A stretch of 64,000 bases of DNA from JAVJST01 sp040219295 (GTDB lineage: Bacteria > Pseudomonadota > Alphaproteobacteria > Rhodospirillales > Casp-alpha2). The notes below the pieces were generated by a model that saw nothing but the letters and a program-made list of their open reading frames with translations, had not been told where the DNA came from and ran no database searches. Location of the stretch: assembly GCA_040219295.1 (NCBI GenBank), contig JAVJST010000005.1, positions 682,001-746,000 on the forward strand, given 5' to 3'. Of the stretch, positions 43,331-51,140 are shown piece after piece (positions within the stretch are counted from its first letter, which is position 1; the number at the start of each line of letters is the position of its first letter). The translations under genes were made by a program, and so were the position numbers.

Positions 43331-43351
43331 CGCCGGTTGTAATGACCGGCG
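43331..43351 (+). other. Intercistronic hairpin between binding protein and membrane subunits
   Basis: CGCCGGT (43331-43337) and ACCGGCG (43345-43351) form a perfect 7-bp stem with a 7-base loop. No T-run follows, so it is not a terminator. It more likely protects the 3' end of the binding-protein message, giving more MatP than transporter. Confidence 0.55.
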
Positions 43352-43400
43352 GCCCGTATACCATATCCCCCAGAACAGTGGACCGAGAGCGGCGCAAGAT

Positions 43401-43943
43401 ATGACGTCACCGTCCAATCCGGCTGCGGGCCGCAGCATGTTCGTCAAGGTGATTTACGCCCTGTCGCTTGTGTGCGGCTGGATCGCCGCGGCGATGATCG
43501 TGGCCTCCGTTCTGATCACCTGCCAGATGATCTTCGTTCGGGCGGTCCTGAACGAATCGACCATCTGGCAGACCGAGGCCGTGGTCTATCTCATGATCAC
43601 GGCGACACTGCTCGGCCTGCCATACGTCCAGCGGCTCCGCGGTCACGTATCCGTCGATCTGCTGCCGATGATGCTGCCGCATCAGGCCCGCCGGGTGCTG
43701 ATCACGGTGACGCTGCTGGCGAGCGCCGCGGTCATTGTGGTGATGCTCTTCTACGGCATCGAACAGTGGCACATGGCCTGGGAGCGAGGCTGGCGATCGG
43801 ACACGGTCTGGGGTGTGAGGCTCTGGATTCCCTATCTGGCGCTGCCCGTCGGTTTCGGTGTCTATCTGCTGCAGCTGCTGGTCGATCTCGGCGGCGCGGC
43901 GACCGATGCCGACCCGACGCTTGAGCCGGGAGGGCACGAATAA
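43401..43943 (+). CDS. matQ: TRAP transporter small membrane subunit (DctQ family)
   Basis: This 180-residue protein has four membrane helices. It carries the DctQ signature of an acidic/aromatic second helix with NESTIWQTEAVVYLMITATLLGLPYVQRLRGHVSVDLL. It couples the large subunit to substrate delivery. Its TAA stop shares one base with the matM start (TAATG). Confidence 0.9.
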   Translation: MTSPSNPAAGRSMFVKVIYALSLVCGWIAAAMIVASVLITCQMIFVRAVLNESTIWQTEAVVYLMITATLLGLPYVQRLRGHVSVDLLPMMLPHQARRVLITVTLLASAAVIVVMLFYGIEQWHMAWERGWRSDTVWGVRLWIPYLALPVGFGVYLLQLLVDLGGAATDADPTLEPGGHE

Positions 43944-45262
43944 TGGATCCCATCCTGCTCGGCGCCATTGTCGCCATCACCACCGTGCTGGTTCTCTTCT
44001 CCGGCGTATCCGTCGCCAACGGCCTGCTGATCATCGCCGCCGGATTTCTCCTGGTCTTCGACGGCCTGCGGTCGCTGGAACTGCTGCCCGAGATCTTCTT
44101 CGGCAAACTGAATAACTTCGCGCTGCTGTCGATCCCGATGTTCATCATCATGGGGGCGTCAATCGCTTCGACCCGGGCCGGCGCCGATCTTTACGAAGCG
44201 CTCGACCGCTGGCTGACGCGGGTGCCCGGGGGGCTGGTGATATCGAACCTCGGCGCCTGTGCGCTGTTTGCCGCCATGTCCGGATCGTCGCCGGCAACCT
44301 GTGCCGCGATCGGCAAGATGGGCATCCCCGAGATGCGCAAGCGGGGCTATCCCGACGGCGTCGCCGCCGGATCGATCGCCGCTGGCGGCACGCTCGGCAT
44401 CCTGATTCCGCCGTCGGTCACCATGATCGTCTACGGCATCGCCACGGAAACCTCGATCGGCCGGTTGTTCCTCGCCGGCGTCGTCCCCGGCGCGCTGCTG
44501 GTCGGCCTGTTCATGGTGTGGTCGCTGTACAGCACGTGGCGCGAGGGATCGACGTCGACCCTGGTCCGCGCCGGCGCCTACACGCTGCGCCAGAAGCTGG
44601 AGATCATGCCGCGGGTCCTGCCGTTCCTGCTGATCATCCTCGGCGTCCTGGTCGCCATGTACGGCGGATACGCCACCCCGTCCGAAACGGCGGCGGTCGG
44701 CGCGCTGCTGTGTCTCGCTGTCGCCATCGTCATCTACCGGCTGTGGAACCTGCAGGCGCTGTGGGTCGTGTTGCGCGATTCGACCCGCGAGAGCGTCATG
44801 ATCCTGTTCATCATCGCCGCAGCCGGGGTGTTCTCGTACATGCTGTCGAGCCTGTTCATCACCCAGTCGATCGCCGAGTGGATCGGTACCCTCGACGTCA
44901 ACCGCTGGGTGCTGATGTTCTGCATCAACATCTTCCTGCTGATCGCCGGCTTCTTCCTGCCGCCCGTCGCCGTCATCCTGATGGCGGCGCCGATCCTGCT
45001 GCCGATCGTGATCTCCGCGGGCTTCGATCCCTACTGGTTCGCCGTGGTGCTGACGATCAACATGGAGATCGGCCTGATCTCCCCGCCGGTGGGCCTCAAT
45101 CTCTATGTCATCAACGGCATCGCGCCGGACATCAAGCTCAAGACCATCCTTCTTGGTTCGCTGCCGTACGTCTTTTGCATGGTGCTGGCCATCGTGATCC
45201 TGTGTCTGTTCCCGGGAATGGCCACGGGCCTGCCCGAACTGGTGTTGGGGCCGGTGGTATGA
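43943..45262 (+). CDS. matM: TRAP transporter large membrane subunit (DctM family)
   Basis: This 439-residue translocator has about twelve membrane helices. Family motifs are MSGSSPATCAAIGKMGIPEM, AAGGTLGILIPPSVTMIVYG, YGGYATPSETAAVGA and EIGLISPPVGLNLYVINGI. It uses a sodium or proton gradient to import the solute brought by MatP. It directly precedes the malonyl-CoA decarboxylase gene. Confidence 0.95.
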   Translation: MDPILLGAIVAITTVLVLFSGVSVANGLLIIAAGFLLVFDGLRSLELLPEIFFGKLNNFALLSIPMFIIMGASIASTRAGADLYEALDRWLTRVPGGLVISNLGACALFAAMSGSSPATCAAIGKMGIPEMRKRGYPDGVAAGSIAAGGTLGILIPPSVTMIVYGIATETSIGRLFLAGVVPGALLVGLFMVWSLYSTWREGSTSTLVRAGAYTLRQKLEIMPRVLPFLLIILGVLVAMYGGYATPSETAAVGALLCLAVAIVIYRLWNLQALWVVLRDSTRESVMILFIIAAAGVFSYMLSSLFITQSIAEWIGTLDVNRWVLMFCINIFLLIAGFFLPPVAVILMAAPILLPIVISAGFDPYWFAVVLTINMEIGLISPPVGLNLYVINGIAPDIKLKTILLGSLPYVFCMVLAIVILCLFPGMATGLPELVLGPVV

Positions 45263-45286
45263 GCCCGGTGGAATGAGGGCCGTTGC

Positions 45287-46645
45287 ATGAGGGCGGCGAG
45301 TTTCCTGCACGATATCCTCTCGACGCTGTTCGACCGCCGCACCTATGCCGGGGTCTTCGTCAAGGACGCCCCGATCGAGGATCAGTGCCGTGACCTGTTG
45401 TCGAGCAAGGGCGAGGTGTCGAGCAACCGGCTGGCGGCATCGCTGATCGCCCACTATCAGGCCCTCGATCCCGACGCCAGGCGACGGTTCTTCGAGTTCC
45501 TCAACGACGAGCTCGACGTCGATGCGGCCACCGTCGTCGACGCCGCTTCGGCCTACGCCCAGGACCGCAGCGCGAAGTCGCTCGAGCGGCTGCAGAAGGT
45601 CGCCGAGCCCAGCCGCCAGGAGCTGCTGCGGCGCTTGAACCACGTGCCCGGCGCGACCGCCGACATCGTCGCCATGCGCACGGACCTGCTCAAGCTGCTG
45701 CCCGACCATCCGTCGCTCAAGCGCACCGACAACGACTTCCGCCACCTATTCGTCTCGTGGTTCAACCGGGGCTTCCTCGTGCTGCGCCGGATCGGCTGGG
45801 AAACGCCCGCCAACATCCTGGAGAAAATCATCCAGTACGAGGCGGTTCACGCGATCAACGATTGGGACGACCTGCGCCGCCGCCTCGAACCGCCGGACCG
45901 GCGCTGCTTCGCATTCTTTCATCCGGCGATCCCGTCCGAGCCGCTGGTGTTCGTCGAGGTCGCCCTGGTCAAGGGCATCCCGGACTCCATCCAGGACGTG
46001 CTGAGCGACAAACGCGAACCGTTGCAGCCCAAGGACGCGGATACCGCTGTTTTCTACTCGATCTCCAACTGCCAGACCGGGCTGCGCGGCATTTCGTTCG
46101 GCAACTCGCTGATCAAGCAGGTGGTCGAGGACCTGTCGCGCGACTTCCCGCACCTCAAGACCTTCGTCACCCTGTCGCCGGTGCCGGGCTTCAATGCCTG
46201 GATGACGTCGGCGTCGGAGGACGAGGATCCGGCCATCCGGGCGTTGTCCGGGGCGGCGGCCGACAGCGTCGCCGCCGGCAAGCCAACCGCCGATCTCGAG
46301 AGCATGAGCGACACCGCCCGCGCGCTCTGTGCCCGCTACCTGACCCAAGAGCGCCGGCCGGACGGCAACCCCCTCGATCCGGTGGCGCGGTTCCATCTCG
46401 GCAACGGCGCGGAGCTGCACGCCATTCATGCGCTGGCCGACGTCTCGGTGAACGGGCTCCGGCAATCGAGCGGCGTCATGGTGAACTACCTCTATGCCCT
46501 CGATGAGGTCGAGGCCAATCACGAGGCGTTTGCCGCTGAACACAGGATCGCGACCAGCGATGCCGTGCGCTCGCTCGCCAAGCGGAATGCCAAGCGCGCG
46601 GCACGGTCGGCCGAGGCCGGCGGGAGCGAAGGCGCCAAGTCATGA
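45287..46645 (+). CDS. matA: Malonyl-CoA decarboxylase
   Basis: This 452-residue cytosolic enzyme converts malonyl-CoA to acetyl-CoA and CO2. The N-terminal helical domain ends near residue 180. The acetyltransferase-like catalytic domain contains RRCFAFFHPAIPSEPLVFVEVALVKG, YSISNCQTGLRGISFGN, FVTLSPVPGF and NPVARFHLGNGA followed by the conserved VMVNYLY stretch. It overlaps matB by 4 bp (ATGA), so synthetase and decarboxylase are made together. Confidence 0.95.
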   Translation: MRAASFLHDILSTLFDRRTYAGVFVKDAPIEDQCRDLLSSKGEVSSNRLAASLIAHYQALDPDARRRFFEFLNDELDVDAATVVDAASAYAQDRSAKSLERLQKVAEPSRQELLRRLNHVPGATADIVAMRTDLLKLLPDHPSLKRTDNDFRHLFVSWFNRGFLVLRRIGWETPANILEKIIQYEAVHAINDWDDLRRRLEPPDRRCFAFFHPAIPSEPLVFVEVALVKGIPDSIQDVLSDKREPLQPKDADTAVFYSISNCQTGLRGISFGNSLIKQVVEDLSRDFPHLKTFVTLSPVPGFNAWMTSASEDEDPAIRALSGAAADSVAAGKPTADLESMSDTARALCARYLTQERRPDGNPLDPVARFHLGNGAELHAIHALADVSVNGLRQSSGVMVNYLYALDEVEANHEAFAAEHRIATSDAVRSLAKRNAKRAARSAEAGGSEGAKS

Positions 46646-48162
46646 CGAACGTCCTGTACGACGGCCTGTTCGCCGGAAAGCGCGACAGCGACGCGCCGTT
46701 GCTGATCCTCGCCGACGGGAAACGGCTGAGCTATCGGCAATTCCTCGACCTCGCCGCCCGCTTCGCCAACACGATCACGGAACAGGGCCTGCAACCCGGC
46801 GACCGGCTGGCCATGCAGGTGCCCAAATCCGCCGAGGCCCTGGCGGTCTACGTCGCCTGCATCCAGGCAGGCGTCATCCTGCTGCCGCTCAACACCGCCT
46901 ACACGCCCGACGAGCTCGATTACTTCGCCGGCAATGCCGAGCCGGGGCTCGTGCTCTGTGACCCGAAGAGCGCCAATGCCCTCGCGCCGGTCGCCGAGAA
47001 GAACGGCGCCAGGCTGCTGACCCTTGACGGGACCGGCGACGGCACGTTCATTGAGGCCGCGAAGGGCCGGCCCGAGACGTTCGATCCGGTTGCCCGGGGC
47101 GCCGACGATCTCGCCGCCTTGCTCTATACCTCGGGCACGACCGGTCGCTCGAAGGGCGCCATGCTGAGCCACGGCAATTTGCTGTCGAATGCCGAGGCGC
47201 TGACCGACATTTGGCGGTTTACGGCCGACGACGTTCTGCTGCATGCCTTGCCGATCTTCCATACGCACGGCCTGTTCGTCGCCACCAACATCACGTTTCT
47301 GGCCGGCGGCTCGATGATCTTCCTCCCCGCCTTCAAGACCGACGAGGTCATTGCCCGCCTGCCCGGGGTGACCAGCATGATGGGCGTGCCGACGTTCTAT
47401 ACCCGGCTGCTGGATGACGACCGCCTGACGGTTGACCTGGTCGGCCACATCCGGCTGTTTACCTGCGGCAGCGCGCCGCTGCTGGCCGAGACCCACGACG
47501 CCTTCGCGGCCCGCACCGGCCACCGGATTCTCGAACGCTACGGCATGACCGAAACCAACATGATCACGTCCAATCCCTATGACGGCGCCAGGCGCGCGGG
47601 ATACGTCGGGTTCCCGCTGCCCGGCGTCGAGGTTCGGGTCGCCGACCCGGAGACGGGCAAGCTGGTCGCCAACGGCGACGTCGGCATGATCGAGGTCCGG
47701 GGACCCAACGTCTTCCAGGGCTACTGGAAGATGCCCGAGAAAACGGACGAGGAGTTCCGCGACGACGGTTTCTTCGTCACCGGGGACATGGGCCGGATCG
47801 ACGAGGAGGGATACGTTCAGATCATCGGCCGGTCCAAGGACCTGATCATTTCCGGCGGCTACAACATCTACCCGAAGGAAATCGAGCTGCTGATCGACGA
47901 GCAGGAAGGCGTTCGGGAGTCGGCCGTGATCGGCGTGCCGCACCCGGATTTCGGCGAGGGTGTCGTCGGCGTCGTGGTGGCGGAGAACGGCGCTGACATC
48001 GATGTCGAGAACCTGATGGAAACCATCCGGCCCAAGATTGCGCGCTTCAAGCAGCCGAAGGCGATCTTCGTCGTCGACGAACTGCCGCGCAACACCATGG
48101 GCAAGGTGCAGAAGGCCGAGCTCCGGTCGCGCTACAACGATCTGTTCGCCGACCGCCGGTAA
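46642..48162 (+). CDS. matB: Malonyl-CoA synthetase
   Basis: This acyl-CoA synthetase of the ANL superfamily activates malonate with ATP and CoA. The 506 residues contain the AMP-binding loop YTSGTTGRSKGAMLSH, ERYGMTETNM, GDMGRIDEEGY and the C-terminal catalytic lysine in RNTMGKVQKAEL. Conserved LYTSGTTG and LPIFHTHGL agree with the MatB/ACSF3 group. It is the last gene of the operon; no obvious terminator follows, and the 3' end meets the antisense candidate RNA copy B. Confidence 0.95.
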   Translation: MTNVLYDGLFAGKRDSDAPLLILADGKRLSYRQFLDLAARFANTITEQGLQPGDRLAMQVPKSAEALAVYVACIQAGVILLPLNTAYTPDELDYFAGNAEPGLVLCDPKSANALAPVAEKNGARLLTLDGTGDGTFIEAAKGRPETFDPVARGADDLAALLYTSGTTGRSKGAMLSHGNLLSNAEALTDIWRFTADDVLLHALPIFHTHGLFVATNITFLAGGSMIFLPAFKTDEVIARLPGVTSMMGVPTFYTRLLDDDRLTVDLVGHIRLFTCGSAPLLAETHDAFAARTGHRILERYGMTETNMITSNPYDGARRAGYVGFPLPGVEVRVADPETGKLVANGDVGMIEVRGPNVFQGYWKMPEKTDEEFRDDGFFVTGDMGRIDEEGYVQIIGRSKDLIISGGYNIYPKEIELLIDEQEGVRESAVIGVPHPDFGEGVVGVVVAENGADIDVENLMETIRPKIARFKQPKAIFVVDELPRNTMGKVQKAELRSRYNDLFADRR

Positions 48163-48501
48163 CGCAACGGGCGGCGAAACGGCCGAGCCGGTCATTCGGG
48201 TCATTTTGTTTTGGCCCGATCCCTTAACCTGTTGATATTGTTCGGAACATGGTCCGGATTCAGGGCTATTTCGGGTCATTTTAGGTCATTTCGGCGGCGT
48301 GATCCGGAACCGTCGTCCCGCGCCCGTCGGATGAAAAATGATGAAGACTGTTTAAGAATGTTCATGACCCCCCGGTGATTCTCACGTTTCATCATTGGCG
48401 GGATCACGGTTGCCGGTTCGCGCCGGGCCGGTCGGATCATGCAGTACTTGCCGGATGAAAACTCCATGCGGCAGTATAGGAGAAAAATCCTCTAATGTCA
48501 A
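48163..48501 (-). ncRNA. Candidate small RNA / repeat element, copy B
   Basis: The 472-bp gap between matB and the PIN gene shows, on the minus strand, the same block order as copy A. The promoter TTGACA (48496-48501) and TATACT (48473-48478) has a 17-bp spacer. ATGATGAAACGTG lies at 48383-48395, TTTTTCATCCG at 48328-48338, and the decamer block at 48263-48292, with a further partial block at 48189-48207. AUGAUGAA can pair with UUCAUCAU just before the second block, so the hairpin of copy A is conserved with different sequence. No minus-strand gene lies downstream; the transcript would run into matB antisense. The end is not defined. Confidence 0.4.
48189..48292 (+). repeat. Decamer repeats, copy B
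   Basis: On the plus strand 48263-48292 is GGGCTATTTC, GGGTCATTTT, AGGTCATTTC, exactly in 10-bp phase. 48189-48207 is CGGTCATTC followed by GGGTCATTTT. The block aligns with 20956-20985 (minus strand) over more than 30 bp with only three or four differences. The order of the variant GGGCTA copy relative to GGGTCA copies is the same. Confidence 0.75.
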
Positions 48502-48634
48502 GAAAACCCTGTTCAGAAGTCGGGCATGATGGATCGGTCATCACAGCCAGGCGGTCGGGTTGCGGGGCGCGAGCGGACGTGACCGGCACCTCAACTCGGC
48601 GGCAGTTTTTGACCCGGAGCGGACTTAGTCTCAC

Positions 48635-49173
48635 TTACCGAGCGCACCACTCCAAAAACTCATCAACCGACAAACACTGGCCCCCAAACTTCATTGTAAT
48701 GGCCGCTAAATCAGTGTCGTCGGTCACGAGAACATATCCGCCCTTAATAGAGGTTTCTCCAATCAATGCGTCCTGGGTGTTGTTTTTTTCTTGTTCAAAT
48801 TGTCGAGTTCCGCCTTGAGTCTTGAATGGAGATCATCGCTGCTGGACCACTTTGCTTCGTCCCAATTGGACAAATCCCACACAGCGGACTCCGTAGGCAC
48901 CAAGCGTTCGCCGCCGAGGCGAGCCTCCCCGATGCGAGAGGTCCCAATTACAAATGAGTCCGTTGGGCGCTGTTCCGATACGAGATCAGTGAATACTCTT
49001 GATAACGCGGTTCGCCGCTCGACATCTCTCGTACTGTTGATTTCGTCCCGTTGAATATGGGTAGCGAAAACACAGACCTGCGCTGGGAGTCGAAAATTGA
49101 GCTCTCCATCAAGAATTCGGTTGAACGCGTTTGTATCAAACATGCAAAGGAGTTCCCCCATTTCTAGCTCCAT
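48635..49173 (-). pseudogene. PIN-domain (VapC-like) gene interrupted by a -1 frameshift at A7
   Basis: From 49173 the frame encodes a PIN ribonuclease N-terminus (MFDTNAFNRIL with the first Asp, and THIQRDEINST with the Glu). It then stops at 48763 just after a seven-A tract (48783-48789 on the complement). Shifting by -1 at the tract restores a textbook PIN C-terminus: QDALIGETSIKGGYVLVTDDTDLA, a later LSVDEFLEWCAR, and a stop at 48635-48637. The repaired product is ~179 residues. Either one A has been lost, or slippage in the A-run makes full-length protein. No antitoxin-like gene adjoins. The locus is clearly less GC-rich than its neighbours, suggesting transfer. Confidence 0.75.
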
Positions 49174-49299
49174 TCTTTGCTATGATCGTGGTCTTCTCTC
49201 ACCTTAACACTAGCGAAAGGCCCGCTCCCGCCCACGAGCGACCCTTGCCCGTAACCGGACGTGTCGTCGGCTTCCGCCCGAGAAGCGGTCGCCGCCGCG

Positions 49300-50049
49300 C
49301 TACCGCGCTGCGCCGGCTTTGAACAGGCGGCCGCAATCTACCTCCGCCGGCTCGATGCCGAGCGCCAGCACGGCCTGGTACATCATTGCCTGGTTCGACG
49401 TGACGACGGGCTTGCCGAGCGCCGCTTCCAGCCTCTCGACGACCTCGACACTGCGCATGTCCGTGCACGACAGCACGACGGCCCCGGCATCGGGATGATC
49501 GGCGCCGAGCGCCAGATCGAAGACCGCGTCCGGCGTCAACTCGCCCTGGCCATAGTTGCCGAGCTCGCGGCCGATGTCGTGGCGGGCAACCGTCCTGATC
49601 CCGTGCAAGGCAAGGAACGCGACCGCCTGGTCGTTGATCGCGCCGACGTAGGGCGACGAAAAACCGACCTGCGCGACGCCGAGGGTCTTGAGGGCGGCGA
49701 CCAGCGCGCCGGCGGCGGTGATGCTGGGCACGCCGATCGTTTCGTTGATGCGCCTGGCGAGATCACGGTCAAAGTCCGGCCCGTGGGTCAACGTCGCCGA
49801 TGTACACCCGTAAAGCACCACGTCGGGACGCACCCCGGCGATCAGACGCAGCGGTTCCGCCAGATCGCTGGCGCCGAGACCGGCCATCTGCGTTTCGTCG
49901 GGAATCTCGTCGACGTCGTAACCGCCGAGCCTGGCGAAGTGGACCGAAACGCCCTGCGGGCGAAGCTCGATCAGGTCGGATTCGAGATTCTGGTTGGTGT
50001 AGGGGACGAGCACGCCGATCCGGGCGCGGCCTCGGTTGGTGGTCGACAT
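49300..50049 (-). CDS. Asp/Glu/hydantoin racemase superfamily protein
   Basis: This 249-residue protein has the two-cysteine active site of the superfamily: Cys in LYGCTSATLTHG and Cys in VLSCTDMRSVEV. The N-terminal RIGVLVPYTNQNLESDL and C-terminal VVTSNQAMMYQ resemble the maleate isomerase/arylmalonate decarboxylase branch. It is the last gene of the hydantoinase operon, 2 bp after the aminotransferase, so racemisation or isomerisation of a hydantoin-derived acid is likely. The exact reaction is not decidable. Confidence 0.85.
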   Translation of the reverse strand: MSTTNRGRARIGVLVPYTNQNLESDLIELRPQGVSVHFARLGGYDVDEIPDETQMAGLGASDLAEPLRLIAGVRPDVVLYGCTSATLTHGPDFDRDLARRINETIGVPSITAAGALVAALKTLGVAQVGFSSPYVGAINDQAVAFLALHGIRTVARHDIGRELGNYGQGELTPDAVFDLALGADHPDAGAVVLSCTDMRSVEVVERLEAALGKPVVTSNQAMMYQAVLALGIEPAEVDCGRLFKAGAAR

Positions 50050-50051
50050 GT

Positions 50052-51140
50052 CTATTGCTCCTTCGCCATGAATGCGCCGAGCACCTCGGCGGTCCGTTTC
50101 ATCTCTTCGGTGTTGCCGACGGTCGCGCGCAGGCAGTCGCCGAGACCGTAAAAGCCCATCGGCCGCATCACGATGCCGTTCTCCCGAAGCGCCCGGTCGG
50201 CCCGCACTGCCCGGTCTGCACTGCCGAACCCGACGAGAACGAAGTTGGTGAAGCTCGCCGTCGTATCCAGCCCGATCGCGCGGCACGAAGCGGAAAACGC
50301 CTCGCGTGCCGCCGTGGTCGACCGGCAGAGGTCACGCATGTAGGCCTGATCGCGCATCGCCGCCGCGGCCGCGGACTGCGATACCGCGCTCACGTTGTTC
50401 GGGTTCAACAGCTTGCGGGTCTGCACCGCGAGATCGCCGCCGAAAGCACCCCAGCCGACCCGCATGCCGGCCAGCGCGTAGGCCTTGGAGAATGTCCGCA
50501 GCACGATCGTATCGCCGCGACGGGCGAGATCGAACATCGGTTCGCCGAGATCGTCAGCGAATTCTCCATAGGCTTCGTCGAGGATCAGCAGGGCGTTTGC
50601 CGGCATTCGTTCGCGCAGGCGGACGATGTCCGGGCGGCCGATCCGCGTGCCGGTCGGGTTGCCGGGGTTGGCGACGCAAACGATCCGTGTGGCGTCGGTG
50701 ACGCAATCGAGAATCGCCTCGACAGAGACCGTTTTCCCGGGTTCCGGCGCGGCGACGTAGCGCGCCTGCGCCCGCTCCGCGGCGGTGCGGAAGAACGCAT
50801 ACCCGTGCTCGCTCGACAGCACCTCGTCGCCGGGGCCGGCATAGGCGGCCACCGCCGCGCCGATCAACTCCATCGAGCCGGCGCCGACGAGGATGCTCTC
50901 CGGGTCGAGTTGGTGAACCTCCGCGATCGCCGCGCGCAACTCGCGCCAGTCCGGATCGGAATAGCGATGGGCCCGCTCGGCCGCCCGCGCGGCCGCTTCG
51001 ATCGCCAGCGGACTCGGTGGCAGGGGGCTCTCGTTCTGATTCAGGAGTATGGGCGCGACGCCATCGGGCACGTCGGCCCTGGAGAGCGCATACGGTTGCA
51101 TCTTGTCGACCGCCGGGCGCGGCTGAAGCGGGGCGGTCAT
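50052..51140 (-). CDS. HisC-like class I/II aminotransferase
   Basis: This PLP enzyme of fold type I has 362 residues and resembles histidinol-phosphate aminotransferase. Features are LLNQNESPLPPSPLA, GAGSMELIGA, VANPGNPTGT, LLILDEAYGEFA, the PLP lysine in RTFSKAYALAGMRVGWG and LRATVGNTEEM. Because it is inside a hyuA-hyuB-racemase operon (4-bp overlap with hyuB), it probably acts on an amino acid from that pathway rather than in histidine synthesis. Confidence 0.87.
   Translation of the reverse strand: MTAPLQPRPAVDKMQPYALSRADVPDGVAPILLNQNESPLPPSPLAIEAAARAAERAHRYSDPDWRELRAAIAEVHQLDPESILVGAGSMELIGAAVAAYAGPGDEVLSSEHGYAFFRTAAERAQARYVAAPEPGKTVSVEAILDCVTDATRIVCVANPGNPTGTRIGRPDIVRLRERMPANALLILDEAYGEFADDLGEPMFDLARRGDTIVLRTFSKAYALAGMRVGWGAFGGDLAVQTRKLLNPNNVSAVSQSAAAAAMRDQAYMRDLCRSTTAAREAFSASCRAIGLDTTASFTNFVLVGFGSADRAVRADRALRENGIVMRPMGFYGLGDCLRATVGNTEEMKRTAEVLGAFMAKEQ

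Noticed and set aside
46519..48279. 586-codon minus-strand frame across matB
   Set aside because: It is a high-GC shadow of matB; the matB product has all ANL-family motifs.
48635..49299. VapBC-type toxin-antitoxin pair
   Set aside because: Only a PIN gene is present; no short antitoxin frame with a ribosome site was found in the 126 bp upstream.
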